A stretch of 64,000 nucleotides of DNA from Cytophagaceae bacterium UBA7467 (GTDB taxonomy: Bacteria; Bacteroidota; Bacteroidia; Cytophagales; Spirosomataceae). Positions 8,040 to 16,443 of this stretch are shown here, piece after piece (positions within the stretch are counted from its first letter, which is position 1; each line of letters opens with the position of its first letter). The position numbers were made by a program, and so were the translations under genes. The notes under the pieces were generated by a model. It was not told where the DNA came from and searched no databases. It was given only the letters and a program-made list of their open reading frames with translations. Location: positions 1-64,000 of the forward strand of contig DLPD01000005.1 of assembly GCA_002479785.1 (NCBI GenBank), written 5' to 3'.

Positions 8040-8671
8040 TCCCTTTTCTTTTCTTGATAACCTTGTTTTCTTGTGCACGAAAACCTGTTGTTCGACCGGT
8101 TTCAGCTCTGGTGGATAAAAACACGCGGGTGTCATTAAAAACATTGTCAGTGGTAAAGACGCAAGAGATGTTAGGGGATGAGTTGGTATTAGTAGGGGCT
8201 TTGGGAATCATTGAGGATGGAAAAATCAAGCCAGTTCAGGTATTTTCGTCTTATATAGGTAAAGTAAAGAAAGGACAAATCATTCGTTTAGATACAATTA
8301 ATGCGTTGGATGTTCGTTTACGTTTTGGCCAAAAAGCCAGCTTTCAAATGGCCCTTTTTGAAATCGAAGATTATCAACCTACGAAGAAATGGGTGAATCG
8401 ATTTAATTCAGTGAGTGGGGTATTAGCCCTGCCTTTAGCCTTAACTTCAGGAGAAAATCCAGTGGCCTGGTTTTTATGGGGAATGAAAGCCGGATCTTTA
8501 GGATTAGATTGGGTGAGTGAATTGGATGAAAAAGATCTTTTAGGTGTCTCAGAGACCCAATGGGATTACCAATCTGGTGTGTCCACTACTCGAAACGGGA
8601 AATGGGTGGGTGGTAGAAAAATGATCGATGCCTATGAATACCGGTACCAGATTCAAATTAACGTAGATTAA
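8030..8671 (+). CDS. Putative lipoprotein of unknown function
   Basis: The reading frame is open from 7895, but the protein most likely starts at GTG 8030, which places a lipoprotein signal at the N-terminus (VRIIPFLFLITLFSCARK, Cys at about residue 15). AGGA lies upstream as a possible ribosome site. It overlaps the end of aguA by ten bases. The mature part of about 200 residues shows no domain I recognise; it has a hydrophobic stretch (VSGVLALPLALTSG) and ends with aromatic-rich strands. Lipidation and an envelope location are inferred. Confidence 0.7.
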   Translation: MRIIPFLFLITLFSCARKPVVRPVSALVDKNTRVSLKTLSVVKTQEMLGDELVLVGALGIIEDGKIKPVQVFSSYIGKVKKGQIIRLDTINALDVRLRFGQKASFQMALFEIEDYQPTKKWVNRFNSVSGVLALPLALTSGENPVAWFLWGMKAGSLGLDWVSELDEKDLLGVSETQWDYQSGVSTTRNGKWVGGRKMIDAYEYRYQIQINVD

Positions 8672-8675
8672 CCGT

Positions 8676-8702
8676 TTTTGTCGGGGATTATTCGTAATTT
8701 TG
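8676..8702 (+). promoter_or_regulatory. Candidate promoter for the foldase pair
   Basis: TAATTTTG at 8695-8702 matches the -7 consensus. The nearest TTTTG (8676-8680) lies only 14 bases upstream of it, shorter than the usual 19-21, so the -33 assignment is weak. The ATG at 8720 is 17 bases downstream. Confidence 0.35.
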
Positions 8703-8719
8703 TTAGCTTATTTTAAAGA

Positions 8720-10969
8720 ATGAAGGATTTTAAATTAGTTATTGGATTAGTCTTGTGTTTACCTTTTGCGAGTTTTGCGCAGAGTGCGTCCGTTATTCAG
8801 ATTGGTCCTAAAAATATATCGGCAAAGAGTTTTCTGCAAGTCTACAAGCCACTAGTGGAGTCTGATAGTATCACGAAAGACAATCAAGCGGCTTTTTTAT
8901 CGGACTATATCGATTATCAATTAAAGATAGTAGCAGCGGAACAGGAGAAATTAGCTGATCAACCAGACTTTAAGGAAGAGTATGTGAGTTTTAGAAAGGA
9001 ATTAGCTACGCCGTATTTGGTCGATATGCCTACCTTAGATATGCTCGTTAAGCAGGCGTACCAGCGGATGAAAGAGGAAAAGAAAGTGAGCCAAATCTTG
9101 GTTAAACTAGGAGAAAATGCCAGTCCTGCAGATACCTTAATTGCTTTTCAAAAAATAGAGAATATCTACCAGAAATTAAAAGCTGGCGAAGATTTCGCTG
9201 CGTTAGCCTCCCGTTTTTCAGAAGATGAGATGTCAGCTGCAAAAGGCGGTGTTTTAGGGTATATTACCTCTCTTCAAACGGCTTACGATTTTGAAAATGC
9301 GATTTATTCCATCGGAATAGGGGAATATTCTAAGCCTTTTCGTACTGCAAGCGGTTACCATATTGTGAAAATCTTGAATCAACGGCCTAATTCAGGTAAG
9401 ATTCGCTTAGCCCATATCATTGTATCTGCAGCCGTGGATGCACCTACAGCTTTGCAAGTAGAGGCTAAAAAGAAGATTGAACAGGTTGAAGCTTATTTAA
9501 AGGCGGGAGAAAGCTTCGAATTAGTTTGTAAGAATTATTCGGAAGATCCTTATTCGAGAGGTCGTGGGGGAGAGATTAGACGTTGGTATTTTTCGTCTGA
9601 TTTAAGTGAGGAATTGCAAGATGCCTTATTTGGATTAGAGCGATTAGGAGATATTTCTAAACCTATTCGGACGAATTTAGGCTGGCAGTTATTTAAATTA
9701 TTAGACAAGAAACCGCTCTTGACGTTCGAAGATATGTCTGAGTTCATCAAGCAAAAAGTGTTAACGGATGCTGATCGTCAAAGTTTGATCAAACAAGCTT
9801 TTATAAAGCGTGTTAGGGTAGAAAATAAGGTGGTTGTGCATGAAGCTACTAAAAAAGCAGCTTTTGAACGAATGAATGTTGAAAGGACGGGTACAGAACC
9901 TTTCTTGCAAGAGCCTATTTTCTCCGTATTGGACAAAACATTTACAGTGGGTGATTTTTATGCACACGTACAAGTGCAGCAAAAAAGACGGATTAAATCG
10001 CTGGGTTATTTACCTGTGGTCTCTGAACAATCCTATTTAGATGAGTTGATAGAGAAGGAGACGTTAAATGCGGAGGAAGCGAATTTGGAAACGAAATACC
10101 CCGCGTTTAAAGAGCAGATGGCTGACTTCTTAGAGGGAAGTTTGTTTAGTAAAATGACAGATCGGGAGATTTTTGAAAAGTCATTAGATTCGTTAACACA
10201 GGCTAAGTTCTATCAAGCGAATCAAGCTTCTTTTGTCATGCCAGCTCGTATCGAAGCTAAATTAGTGGTGGCTGATAGCCAGAAAACGTTGAAAGAGGCT
10301 TTAGACTTATTAAAAAAGTCGCCTTATCCAATGAATAAGAAGTTAGCTGATTTATCCTTTGGATTAAAGGAATCAAAATTAGAAGAGACTTCGTCTAAAT
10401 TATTAGCAGAACTTTTCTTGACAATGGCTAAGAACGTGGACTATGTGGTGGAAGTTTCAGGCCATCGGGATCCCTCAGAAGCAGATAGTTTATCAGAAGC
10501 TCGAATAAATAAGGTGGTATCTTATTTAACTTCAAAAGGCATTTCTTCGCACCGAATCATTCAAAAGGATGAAGCTAATTTGAAAGTAGCTTCTAAAACG
10601 GTTAAAACAAAAAATGCGCGTGTTTCTTTTCGATTCTTCTCCTCGAGTATGGAAGATATAGTTAAACGTTTTAATTCGTTGAAACCAGAGAGTTTAGAAG
10701 CGAAAGAGGGGTATTTTAAAAAGGGGGTATCACCCGTGATCGACGCTATTGAGTGGACGGTTGGTCCTAAAAACTATGAAGGTGCTGGTAAATTCGCCTT
10801 TATAGATGTAAAGAAAGTAGAGCCTGAACGTCCTCGTTCATTTGAAGAGGCGAGAGGTTTAGTGATTCGTGCCTTACAAGAACGATTAGAGAAAGAATGG
10901 ATCGCAAAATTAAAGCAACAATACCCGGTTGTGATTAACCAGGTTGAATTAGAAAAATTACTGAAATAA
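8720..10969 (+). CDS. Periplasmic PpiC-type peptidylprolyl isomerase with embedded OmpA-like segment
   Basis: This 749-residue protein has a signal peptide (about 1-20, ending SFAQ), then two parvulin-type rotamase domains (about 120-220 and 227-335). The pattern of each is LAxxxSEDxxSxxxGGxLGxxx...GxxHIVK. It probably chaperones outer-membrane protein folding. About residues 570-640 resemble an OmpA C-terminal peptidoglycan-binding module: VEVSGHRDPSEADSLSEARINKV, YLTSKGISSHRI and KNARVSF align in order with GHTD, LSxxRAxxV, GIxxxRI and NRRVxF. It is followed seven bases later by a SurA-like gene. Terminal residues are helical and charged. Confidence 0.85.
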   Translation: MKDFKLVIGLVLCLPFASFAQSASVIQIGPKNISAKSFLQVYKPLVESDSITKDNQAAFLSDYIDYQLKIVAAEQEKLADQPDFKEEYVSFRKELATPYLVDMPTLDMLVKQAYQRMKEEKKVSQILVKLGENASPADTLIAFQKIENIYQKLKAGEDFAALASRFSEDEMSAAKGGVLGYITSLQTAYDFENAIYSIGIGEYSKPFRTASGYHIVKILNQRPNSGKIRLAHIIVSAAVDAPTALQVEAKKKIEQVEAYLKAGESFELVCKNYSEDPYSRGRGGEIRRWYFSSDLSEELQDALFGLERLGDISKPIRTNLGWQLFKLLDKKPLLTFEDMSEFIKQKVLTDADRQSLIKQAFIKRVRVENKVVVHEATKKAAFERMNVERTGTEPFLQEPIFSVLDKTFTVGDFYAHVQVQQKRRIKSLGYLPVVSEQSYLDELIEKETLNAEEANLETKYPAFKEQMADFLEGSLFSKMTDREIFEKSLDSLTQAKFYQANQASFVMPARIEAKLVVADSQKTLKEALDLLKKSPYPMNKKLADLSFGLKESKLEETSSKLLAELFLTMAKNVDYVVEVSGHRDPSEADSLSEARINKVVSYLTSKGISSHRIIQKDEANLKVASKTVKTKNARVSFRFFSSSMEDIVKRFNSLKPESLEAKEGYFKKGVSPVIDAIEWTVGPKNYEGAGKFAFIDVKKVEPERPRSFEEARGLVIRALQERLEKEWIAKLKQQYPVVINQVELEKLLK

Positions 10970-10976
10970 TAGAATT

Positions 10977-12335
10977 ATGAAATTGACTCGTTGGGTTTTA
11001 GGTTGGTGTTTAGTGCTTGGGAGTTTATCTGCATTTTCGCAGGACGATGCGAATAAGAATGTATTAGATCGCATCATTGTGAAAGTAGATAATTACTTCA
11101 TATTGAAATCTGAAGTGGAGAATCAATACCAACAATATATTACAAGTGGACAGGCAAATACACCTAATCGCTGCCAGATTTTGGAAGGATTAGTTGTCAA
11201 TAAATTGATGCTTGCGAAGGCGGAAATCGATTCGGTAATCGTAGATGATAAACGTATCGAAGCCGAATTAAATAGCCGAATGGAGCAAATGGAAGGCCAA
11301 TATGGATCTGCGAAGAATATTGTAGAGGCATATGGAAAATCCATTTCCACCTTAAAAGAAGATTTACGTTCTTCCTTAAAAGAACAGTTGACAGGCCGAA
11401 AAATGCAGGATAAAATCACGGATGATGTAAAAATCACGCCTAAAGAGGTAGCTGCATTTTTCAACGAAATTCCCCGCGATTCATTACCCTATTTGCCTGC
11501 CGAAGTGGAGATTAGTCACATCATTCGCATCGCAAAGCCTAACAAAAATCAAAAAGAAGAGCTGTATGCGAAGTTATTAGACTTCCGTCGTCGTGTAGAG
11601 AAAGGGGAGAGTTTCGAAGATTTGGCTAAAGTGCATTCAGAAGATTTAGGTTCCGGAAAACGCGGTGGAGACTTAGGGTTTGCAAAACGTGGTGCCATGG
11701 TTGCACCCTTCGAAGCGGCAGCCTTGCGCTTAAAACCTAATCAAATGTCGGATGTGGTTGAGTCTGAATTCGGTTTTCACTTAATCCAATTGTTAGAAAT
11801 CAGAGGTCAAGAATACCACGCGCGTCACATCTTGTTACGACCTGATTATCAGAAACTTGATTTGACTGAGCCCACTAAATTCTTAGATAGCATTCGCGTT
11901 CTTATTCAACGTGATTCAACCACGTTCGAAAAGGCAGCTAAAGAATTCTCAGAAGATAAAGCAACACAGGATGCTGGTGGAGTTATCATGGATGCAACTA
12001 ATGGAGGTAATCGTTTAGCCTACGATGGAACGATGGATCCAGCATTGTTCTTTGCCTTAGATTCCATGAAGGTAGGTACCATTTCAGCACCCATCCCTTT
12101 CCGTACGGATGATGGGCGCTCTGCTGTACGTATATTGTTTTTCAAAGCAAAACATCCTCCACACTTTGCAAACCTAAAGGATGATTATCAAAAACTGGCT
12201 CAAATCACCTTATCTCGTAAAAAGAATAACGCTATTGAAAAGTGGTTTATGAAGGCTAAAGATGATGTGTTTATCTTTATTGATGATGAATATAAGGATT
12301 GTCGAATTTTAGAGGATGTGCAGCAACGCGAGTAA
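10977..12335 (+). CDS. SurA-like periplasmic peptidylprolyl isomerase
   Basis: The 452-residue protein has a signal peptide (about 1-21, ending SAFSQ), a SurA N-terminal region (DRIIVKVDNYFILKSEVENQY) and two PpiC domains (about 175-275 and 280-390). The first is near-canonical (EISHIIRIAKP, FEDLAKVHSEDLGSGKRGGDLGF, FGFHLIQL); the second begins YHARHILLRP. SurA escorts unfolded outer-membrane proteins to the BAM complex. It is co-transcribed with the larger foldase upstream. The stop codon is followed two bases later by the repeat element at 12337. Confidence 0.92.
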   Translation: MKLTRWVLGWCLVLGSLSAFSQDDANKNVLDRIIVKVDNYFILKSEVENQYQQYITSGQANTPNRCQILEGLVVNKLMLAKAEIDSVIVDDKRIEAELNSRMEQMEGQYGSAKNIVEAYGKSISTLKEDLRSSLKEQLTGRKMQDKITDDVKITPKEVAAFFNEIPRDSLPYLPAEVEISHIIRIAKPNKNQKEELYAKLLDFRRRVEKGESFEDLAKVHSEDLGSGKRGGDLGFAKRGAMVAPFEAAALRLKPNQMSDVVESEFGFHLIQLLEIRGQEYHARHILLRPDYQKLDLTEPTKFLDSIRVLIQRDSTTFEKAAKEFSEDKATQDAGGVIMDATNGGNRLAYDGTMDPALFFALDSMKVGTISAPIPFRTDDGRSAVRILFFKAKHPPHFANLKDDYQKLAQITLSRKKNNAIEKWFMKAKDDVFIFIDDEYKDCRILEDVQQRE

Positions 12336-12336
12336 A

Positions 12337-12516
12337 CTAGATTAGAGATAATAGAGTTGAGAGTATAGATGTAAAGTATAAAAGCATAAAATTGGAATTA
12401 AAAAAAGCGGCCTGTGCCGCTTTTTTTGATGAGGATATTTTTGAAATAATCGATGAAGCCGATTCAAAATCTCTACTCTATACTCTATTATCATTACTCT
12501 ATTATTTCATTTCTAG
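12337..12516. repeat. Heptamer-array element, locus C
   Basis: The left arm (12337-12391) starts CTAG and consists of degenerate AATAGAG/TATAGAT/CATAAAA-type units with some 6-9 base slips. The right arm (12471-12516), read on the minus strand, also starts CTAGA and runs AATAGAG, TAATGAT, AATAGAG, TATAGAG. Inward junctions are AAAATTGGAAT (12388-12398) and, on the minus strand, GAGATTTTGAAT (12473-12462). A perfect 12-bp hairpin sits inside. The element lies between convergent genes. Confidence 0.75.
12400..12427. terminator. Bidirectional terminator in locus C
   Basis: AAAAAAAGCGGC (12400-12411), loop CTGT, GCCGCTTTTTTT (12416-12427): a perfect 12-bp stem flanked by A and T tracts. It can end transcription from the SurA-like gene on the plus strand and from thyA on the minus strand. 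Confidence 0.9.
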
Positions 12517-12540
12517 TCGCATATACAAATAGGTTTACTT

Positions 12541-12590
12541 TTTATTCCATTCTAAAATTATTGCGAAGCACAATTTTGAATGGAATGAAA
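12541..12590. repeat. Palindrome IR3 with conserved GTGYTNCGCAAT apex
   Basis: Arms at 12541-12559 and 12572-12590 (TTCCATTC/GAATGGAA outside, AAAATT/AATTTT inside, one bulged base) enclose ATTGCGAAGCAC, which on the minus strand is GTGCTTCGCAAT. This matches the apex of the palindromes at 32-94 and 99-161. It begins one base after the thyA stop codon in thyA's direction and may act in its mRNA 3' end. Confidence 0.7.
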
Positions 12591-12591
12591 A

Positions 12592-13386
12592 TTAAACCGC
12601 AACAGGCGCCTTAATAGCCGGATACGGATCATATCCCTCTAACGTAAAGTCTTCGAATTTAAAATCCAAAATATCTTTTACTTCTGGGTTGATCTTCATT
12701 GTAGGTAATGCACGTGGAGTGCGTGTTAATTGCAGATCTACTTGTTCCATGTGATTGCTATACAAGTGAGTGTCGCCACCAGTCCAAATAAAATCACCTA
12801 GTCCTAAATCACATACTTGCGCCATCATCATCGTCAATAAGGCATAAGAAGCGATGTTGAAAGGTACTCCTAAGAAAACGTCTGCAGAGCGTTGGTACAA
12901 TTGACAAGATAACTTTCCATTCGCCACATAGAACTGAAAGAAGGCATGGCAAGGCATTAAGGCCATTTTAGGCAGGTCTGCCACGTTCCAGGCGCTTACA
13001 ATAATGCGTCGGGAGTCTGGGTTAGTTTTAAGCGTGTGAACAGCTTCTTTGATTTGATCAACTACTACGCCATTAGCGCCTTCCCAGCTTCTCCATTGCT
13101 TTCCGTAAACAGGACCTAGATCACCATTTTCGTCTGCCCATTCATCCCAAATACGCACACTATTTTCTGTCAAATAACCAATATTCGTTTCGCCTTTTAA
13201 GAACCACAAAAGTTCATGAATGATTGATTTTAAGTGCGTTTTCTTGGTGGTAGCTAAAGGGAATCCTTCTTCTAGGTTGAAACGCATTTGGTAGCCAAAA
13301 ACGCTCGTAGTACCCGTTCCTGTTCGATCAGACTTGTAGGTGCCGTTTTTCTTAATGTGGGTTAATAAATCTAAGTATGCTTGCAT
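12592..13386 (-). CDS. thyA: Thymidylate synthase
   Basis: The 264-residue enzyme methylates dUMP to dTMP using methylene-tetrahydrofolate. Length and the position of the nucleophile (Cys146 in MALMPCHAFFQFYV) coincide with the classical ThyA. Other blocks are RTGTGTTSVFG, SRRIIVSAWN, CQLYQRSADVFLGVPFNIASYALL and TGGDTHLYSNH. It is the last gene of a minus-strand operon, one base after the OsmC gene. The usual partner folA is not next to it. Palindrome IR3 follows the stop codon directly. Confidence 0.97.
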   Translation of the reverse strand: MQAYLDLLTHIKKNGTYKSDRTGTGTTSVFGYQMRFNLEEGFPLATTKKTHLKSIIHELLWFLKGETNIGYLTENSVRIWDEWADENGDLGPVYGKQWRSWEGANGVVVDQIKEAVHTLKTNPDSRRIIVSAWNVADLPKMALMPCHAFFQFYVANGKLSCQLYQRSADVFLGVPFNIASYALLTMMMAQVCDLGLGDFIWTGGDTHLYSNHMEQVDLQLTRTPRALPTMKINPEVKDILDFKFEDFTLEGYDPYPAIKAPVAV

Positions 13387-13387
13387 G

Positions 13388-13825
13388 TTATGCGTCGAAT
13401 TTTTCTCCGTTTAAAACTAAGGTATGCGTAATGGTGGAGCTAGGCTCTAATTGAGCGGTAGCTGAACAGTATTTGTCCATGGACATTTGAATGGCTTTTA
13501 GTGCTTTAGAGCCATCTATTTGGCCTTTTAATTCAAATTGGATGTTGATTTGACGAAAAGGAGTTTTTTCGGTCCCTTCAATCTTTTCGCGCTCGCCTGA
13601 AACTCGAATTTGGAAGTCCTCAACTACTTGTCTTTGTTTCTTTAAAATAAGAATGACATCAATCGCCGTACAACCACCTAAGCCCATTAAAAGTAGCTCC
13701 ATGGGACGTGCGCCTGCATTATGACCGCCAATTCCCTCTGCTGCATCGATGTGCACTGAGATGGGAGAGGAGCCTTTGGCCTCAAAGTGAAAATCTTGGT
13801 CTAAGCGATTTAATACAACTTCCAT
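13388..13825 (-). CDS. OsmC/Ohr family protein
   Basis: This 145-residue protein belongs to the OsmC/Ohr fold, whose members reduce organic peroxides with paired cysteines. The Cys in LLLMGLGGCTAIDVILIL and the later Cys in SMDKYCSATAQL occupy the two conserved positions. The sequence resembles the YhfA-like branch (HIDAAEGIGGHNAGARPMELLLMG), for which the physiological substrate is not settled. It lies between the PhoD-like gene (three bases) and thyA (one base), so it is operonic with both. Confidence 0.88.
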   Translation of the reverse strand: MEVVLNRLDQDFHFEAKGSSPISVHIDAAEGIGGHNAGARPMELLLMGLGGCTAIDVILILKKQRQVVEDFQIRVSGEREKIEGTEKTPFRQINIQFELKGQIDGSKALKAIQMSMDKYCSATAQLEPSSTITHTLVLNGEKFDA

Positions 13826-13828
13826 AGC

Positions 13829-15133
13829 TTATTTTAATAAATTGGATTTAAGTTCTTTTGTCCATAATACTTCTCCCTTGACATTAAAAAGAGTAATGGT
13901 TAATGTGCGGTCCTTCAAAGGGCCGGTCACCTCAATTTTTGAGAAGGCTCTCTCTTGTACCAAAGTACCAGCAACTAAAGTCTCGTTATAATCTAACTTC
14001 ACCGCATCTGCTTTCCCAGCTGTCATAGGAGAAACCGTCAAGTCATACAAAGGATAAGTTCCCTCGCGCTCTAATTTATTTAAATCGGATATATGTCGGT
14101 CACCTGTAAAAAAGAGTACTCCCGGTATTTTTCGGTTCTTTAATTCTTTCAATAAATAGGTTCTCTCTGCCTCATAATTCGCCATATTTTCAAATACTTT
14201 GGCTGGGCTGATTACCTGACCACCATTGACGATGATTTTGAAACTAGCTCGAGAAGTAGACAATTGGTCTAATAACCATGTTATTTGTTTAGCCCCCCAA
14301 TAGTCCTTATTTGGATCATTTAATTCGTTTGGAGCCTTATTCCAACGGTCATCCATCAAGAAAAATTCGACATCCGCCCATTGAAATTTCCCCGTAATTC
14401 CTTCATTAGGAAAGGCAAAATTCGGATTTCCCCAATACATTTTGAACATCTCTAATGAAGTGTATTTTAAAGGAAATGAGCGATCTGAATCATTCGGGCC
14501 ATAATCATGATCATCCCAAATGGCGTAATGGTGTACATTCGCCAGGAGGGGCTGCATCGATTTAACCGCACGAGCGTGATCGTTTCGGTGAATCATCCCC
14601 GTTCTCGTATAATCCGGTTCACGGTAGTAAAAATTGTCACCACCCCACAACATAAAATCTGGTTTCTTCGCATACATAGAGGCGTATACTTCATCAGCAC
14701 CTCCGTATGGACGACCTGGACGATCTGTCCCTTCTTCATTCACATAATTACAAGTTCCAAAAATAAACGAGAAGGCAGGTGGATCATGACGGTATTGCCA
14801 AAGATCCTGCGTTTGGAACTCTAATGGATAATCAAAAGTCATTTTTTTACCATTCACCAATACCTCGTATTCGTATTTTTTACCCATACTCACTTCATCA
14901 GCGATAATACGTGCGATGTAGGCTGTCGTTTTTTCGGTGTGAACAGGATCGGTTTTATGTACCTTTTTATCACCTTTTTCCCAGTATTGAATACTGACAT
15001 CTGCTGGCTTTTCAGTCTGCACCCATACTAAAACTTCCTTCATTTCCGAATAGCCTAACATAGGACCACTCTTGATTTGGGCAATCGCTAAAAGCGGGGC
15101 TGTAAGGAATAAGGCAAATAATATTCTCTTCAT
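13829..15133 (-). CDS. PhoD-like alkaline phosphatase/phosphodiesterase
   Basis: A 434-residue secreted metallophosphoesterase with a signal peptide (about 1-18, ending LLAIAQ). An N-terminal beta-sandwich of about 100 residues is followed by the PhoD catalytic domain, with FGTCNYV, LWGGDNFYYREPD, AIWDDHDYGPNDSD and FFTGDRHISDL as metal-binding motifs. The role is probably phosphate scavenging from phosphodiesters or monoesters. It is the first gene of the operon with OsmC and thyA; its start is back to back with lysA. Confidence 0.9.
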   Translation of the reverse strand: MKRILFALFLTAPLLAIAQIKSGPMLGYSEMKEVLVWVQTEKPADVSIQYWEKGDKKVHKTDPVHTEKTTAYIARIIADEVSMGKKYEYEVLVNGKKMTFDYPLEFQTQDLWQYRHDPPAFSFIFGTCNYVNEEGTDRPGRPYGGADEVYASMYAKKPDFMLWGGDNFYYREPDYTRTGMIHRNDHARAVKSMQPLLANVHHYAIWDDHDYGPNDSDRSFPLKYTSLEMFKMYWGNPNFAFPNEGITGKFQWADVEFFLMDDRWNKAPNELNDPNKDYWGAKQITWLLDQLSTSRASFKIIVNGGQVISPAKVFENMANYEAERTYLLKELKNRKIPGVLFFTGDRHISDLNKLEREGTYPLYDLTVSPMTAGKADAVKLDYNETLVAGTLVQERAFSKIEVTGPLKDRTLTITLFNVKGEVLWTKELKSNLLK

Positions 15134-15147
15134 ATTTGTTAGATTAG

Positions 15148-15155
15148 TATCTTTG
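15148..15155 (+). promoter_or_regulatory. Candidate -7 element of lysA
   Basis: TATCTTTG matches TAnnTTTG and lies 18 bases before the ATG at 15174. No TTTG is seen 19-21 bases upstream. Its place inside the longer open frame supports the downstream start codon. Confidence 0.4.
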
Positions 15156-15173
15156 TGGCTTACAATTTCCCCT

Positions 15174-16406
15174 ATGGCATATTATTCAATTCAGAACATT
15201 CCTTTAACAGACTTGGCCAAAGAATTTGGTACTCCACTTTATGTATACGATGCCGACAAAATTAGGGAAAAAATCTCGGTTTTAAGGAGTGCTTTTGAAG
15301 GAATTGACTTGACTATAAAATATGCCGCGAAGGCGAACACAAATTTAACCATTTTACGCCTCATGCGGGAGAATGGAGTGGACATGGATGTCGTATCACC
15401 TCAAGAATTAGAACTCGGTTTAATTGCTGGATACGAAGGAAGTAACATTACGTTTACACCCTCTGGAGTTCATTTTTCAGAGATCGAGTATGCAGTTTCC
15501 CAAGGCGCTATTGTTAACCTCGACAATTTATCGGTGTTAGAAAAGTTTGGCCAAACCTTCGGTTCCTCTCAACCATGTTTGATTCGTATTAAGCCACATG
15601 TTTTTGGTGGAGGGAATGAGAAGATTATGACAGCACATCCGGAATCTAAATTTGGTATTTCGATTCACCAAAAAGCTGAAATTCTTGCTATTGTTGAAAA
15701 ATACAAAATCAAGGTGATCGGTTTACACCAGCACACCGGTTCTGATATCAAAGACGGAAAGACCTTTGAGCAAGCGGCTTCCGCCCTTTTTGATTTTGCT
15801 TATGACTTTAAAGACTTGCAAATCATCGATTTAGGTGGTGGTTTTAAAGTTCCTTATTCACCAGAAGATCCTGGTGTGAATATGCAAGAAGTAGGCCAAA
15901 TCATGAGCGACGCCTTCCGTGCATTTTGTCAAAAATACGGTCGTGAATTAAAGCTTTGGATAGAGCCAGGCAAGTTTTTAGTCAGCGAATCTGGCACATT
16001 TTTAGCGGAAACAAACGTAGTAAAACGTGATCCAGTAAAAACCTTTGTAGGAATTAATGCTGGTTTGAATCACCTGATTCGTCCCATGATGTATGGTTCC
16101 TACCACTACATTTTTAATGCCTCTAATCGAGATTCATCAAAGCAAGATGATTACCGTGTGACGGGTTATATCTGTGAAACAGATACGTTTTCATTTGACT
16201 TCCAAGGTAAACAAAACGAACGTCTTCTAAACGAAGTAAATGAAGGCGATATCATTGCTCTCGCGAATGCAGGGGCCTATGGATTTACAATGGCTTCCCA
16301 TTATAATTCCCGATTCTTACCGGCTGAGGTGCTAGTAGATGGCGGAAAAGCTCGAGTAATTCGTAGAAGGGAGACGATGGAAGATATACTGCGCAATCAA
16401 GAGTAG
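15174..16406 (+). CDS. lysA: Diaminopimelate decarboxylase
   Basis: The 410-residue PLP-dependent fold-III enzyme makes L-lysine from meso-diaminopimelate. The PLP lysine is in LTIKYAAKANTN; GLHQHTGSD, IIDLGGGFKVPY, WIEPGKFLVSESG and FVGINAGLNHLIRPMMYGSYH follow in order. The frame is open from 15072, but MAYYSIQNIPLTDLA at 15174 is the natural start. The 34 upstream codons lie across the divergent promoter region and contain a -7 box. A weak hairpin spans the stop codon. Confidence 0.96.
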   Translation: MAYYSIQNIPLTDLAKEFGTPLYVYDADKIREKISVLRSAFEGIDLTIKYAAKANTNLTILRLMRENGVDMDVVSPQELELGLIAGYEGSNITFTPSGVHFSEIEYAVSQGAIVNLDNLSVLEKFGQTFGSSQPCLIRIKPHVFGGGNEKIMTAHPESKFGISIHQKAEILAIVEKYKIKVIGLHQHTGSDIKDGKTFEQAASALFDFAYDFKDLQIIDLGGGFKVPYSPEDPGVNMQEVGQIMSDAFRAFCQKYGRELKLWIEPGKFLVSESGTFLAETNVVKRDPVKTFVGINAGLNHLIRPMMYGSYHYIFNASNRDSSKQDDYRVTGYICETDTFSFDFQGKQNERLLNEVNEGDIIALANAGAYGFTMASHYNSRFLPAEVLVDGGKARVIRRRETMEDILRNQE

Positions 16407-16425
16407 CCAATACTTGGGAGCTACT
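16402..16425. terminator. Possible hairpin between lysA and the AraC gene
   Basis: AGTAGC (16402-16407) and GCTACT (16420-16425) can pair around a loop that contains CAA/TGG. The lysA TAG stop lies inside the left arm. There is no T run, so terminator activity is uncertain. Confidence 0.3.
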
Positions 16426-16443
16426 AAACCGCTAAAGTCCGCA

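Noticed and set aside
7935..8229. Minus-strand coding regions opposite the aguA/lipoprotein junction
   Set aside because: Both frames are antisense to well-supported genes and show no protein-like motif or start context.
12541..12590. Transposon end or insertion-sequence remnant
   Set aside because: There is no transposase fragment or flanking duplication; the structure is better described by the shared-apex palindrome family.
15072..15173. Longer N-terminus of LysA
   Set aside because: The extra 34 codons overlap the PhoD-like gene's start and a -7 box, and family homology starts at 15174.
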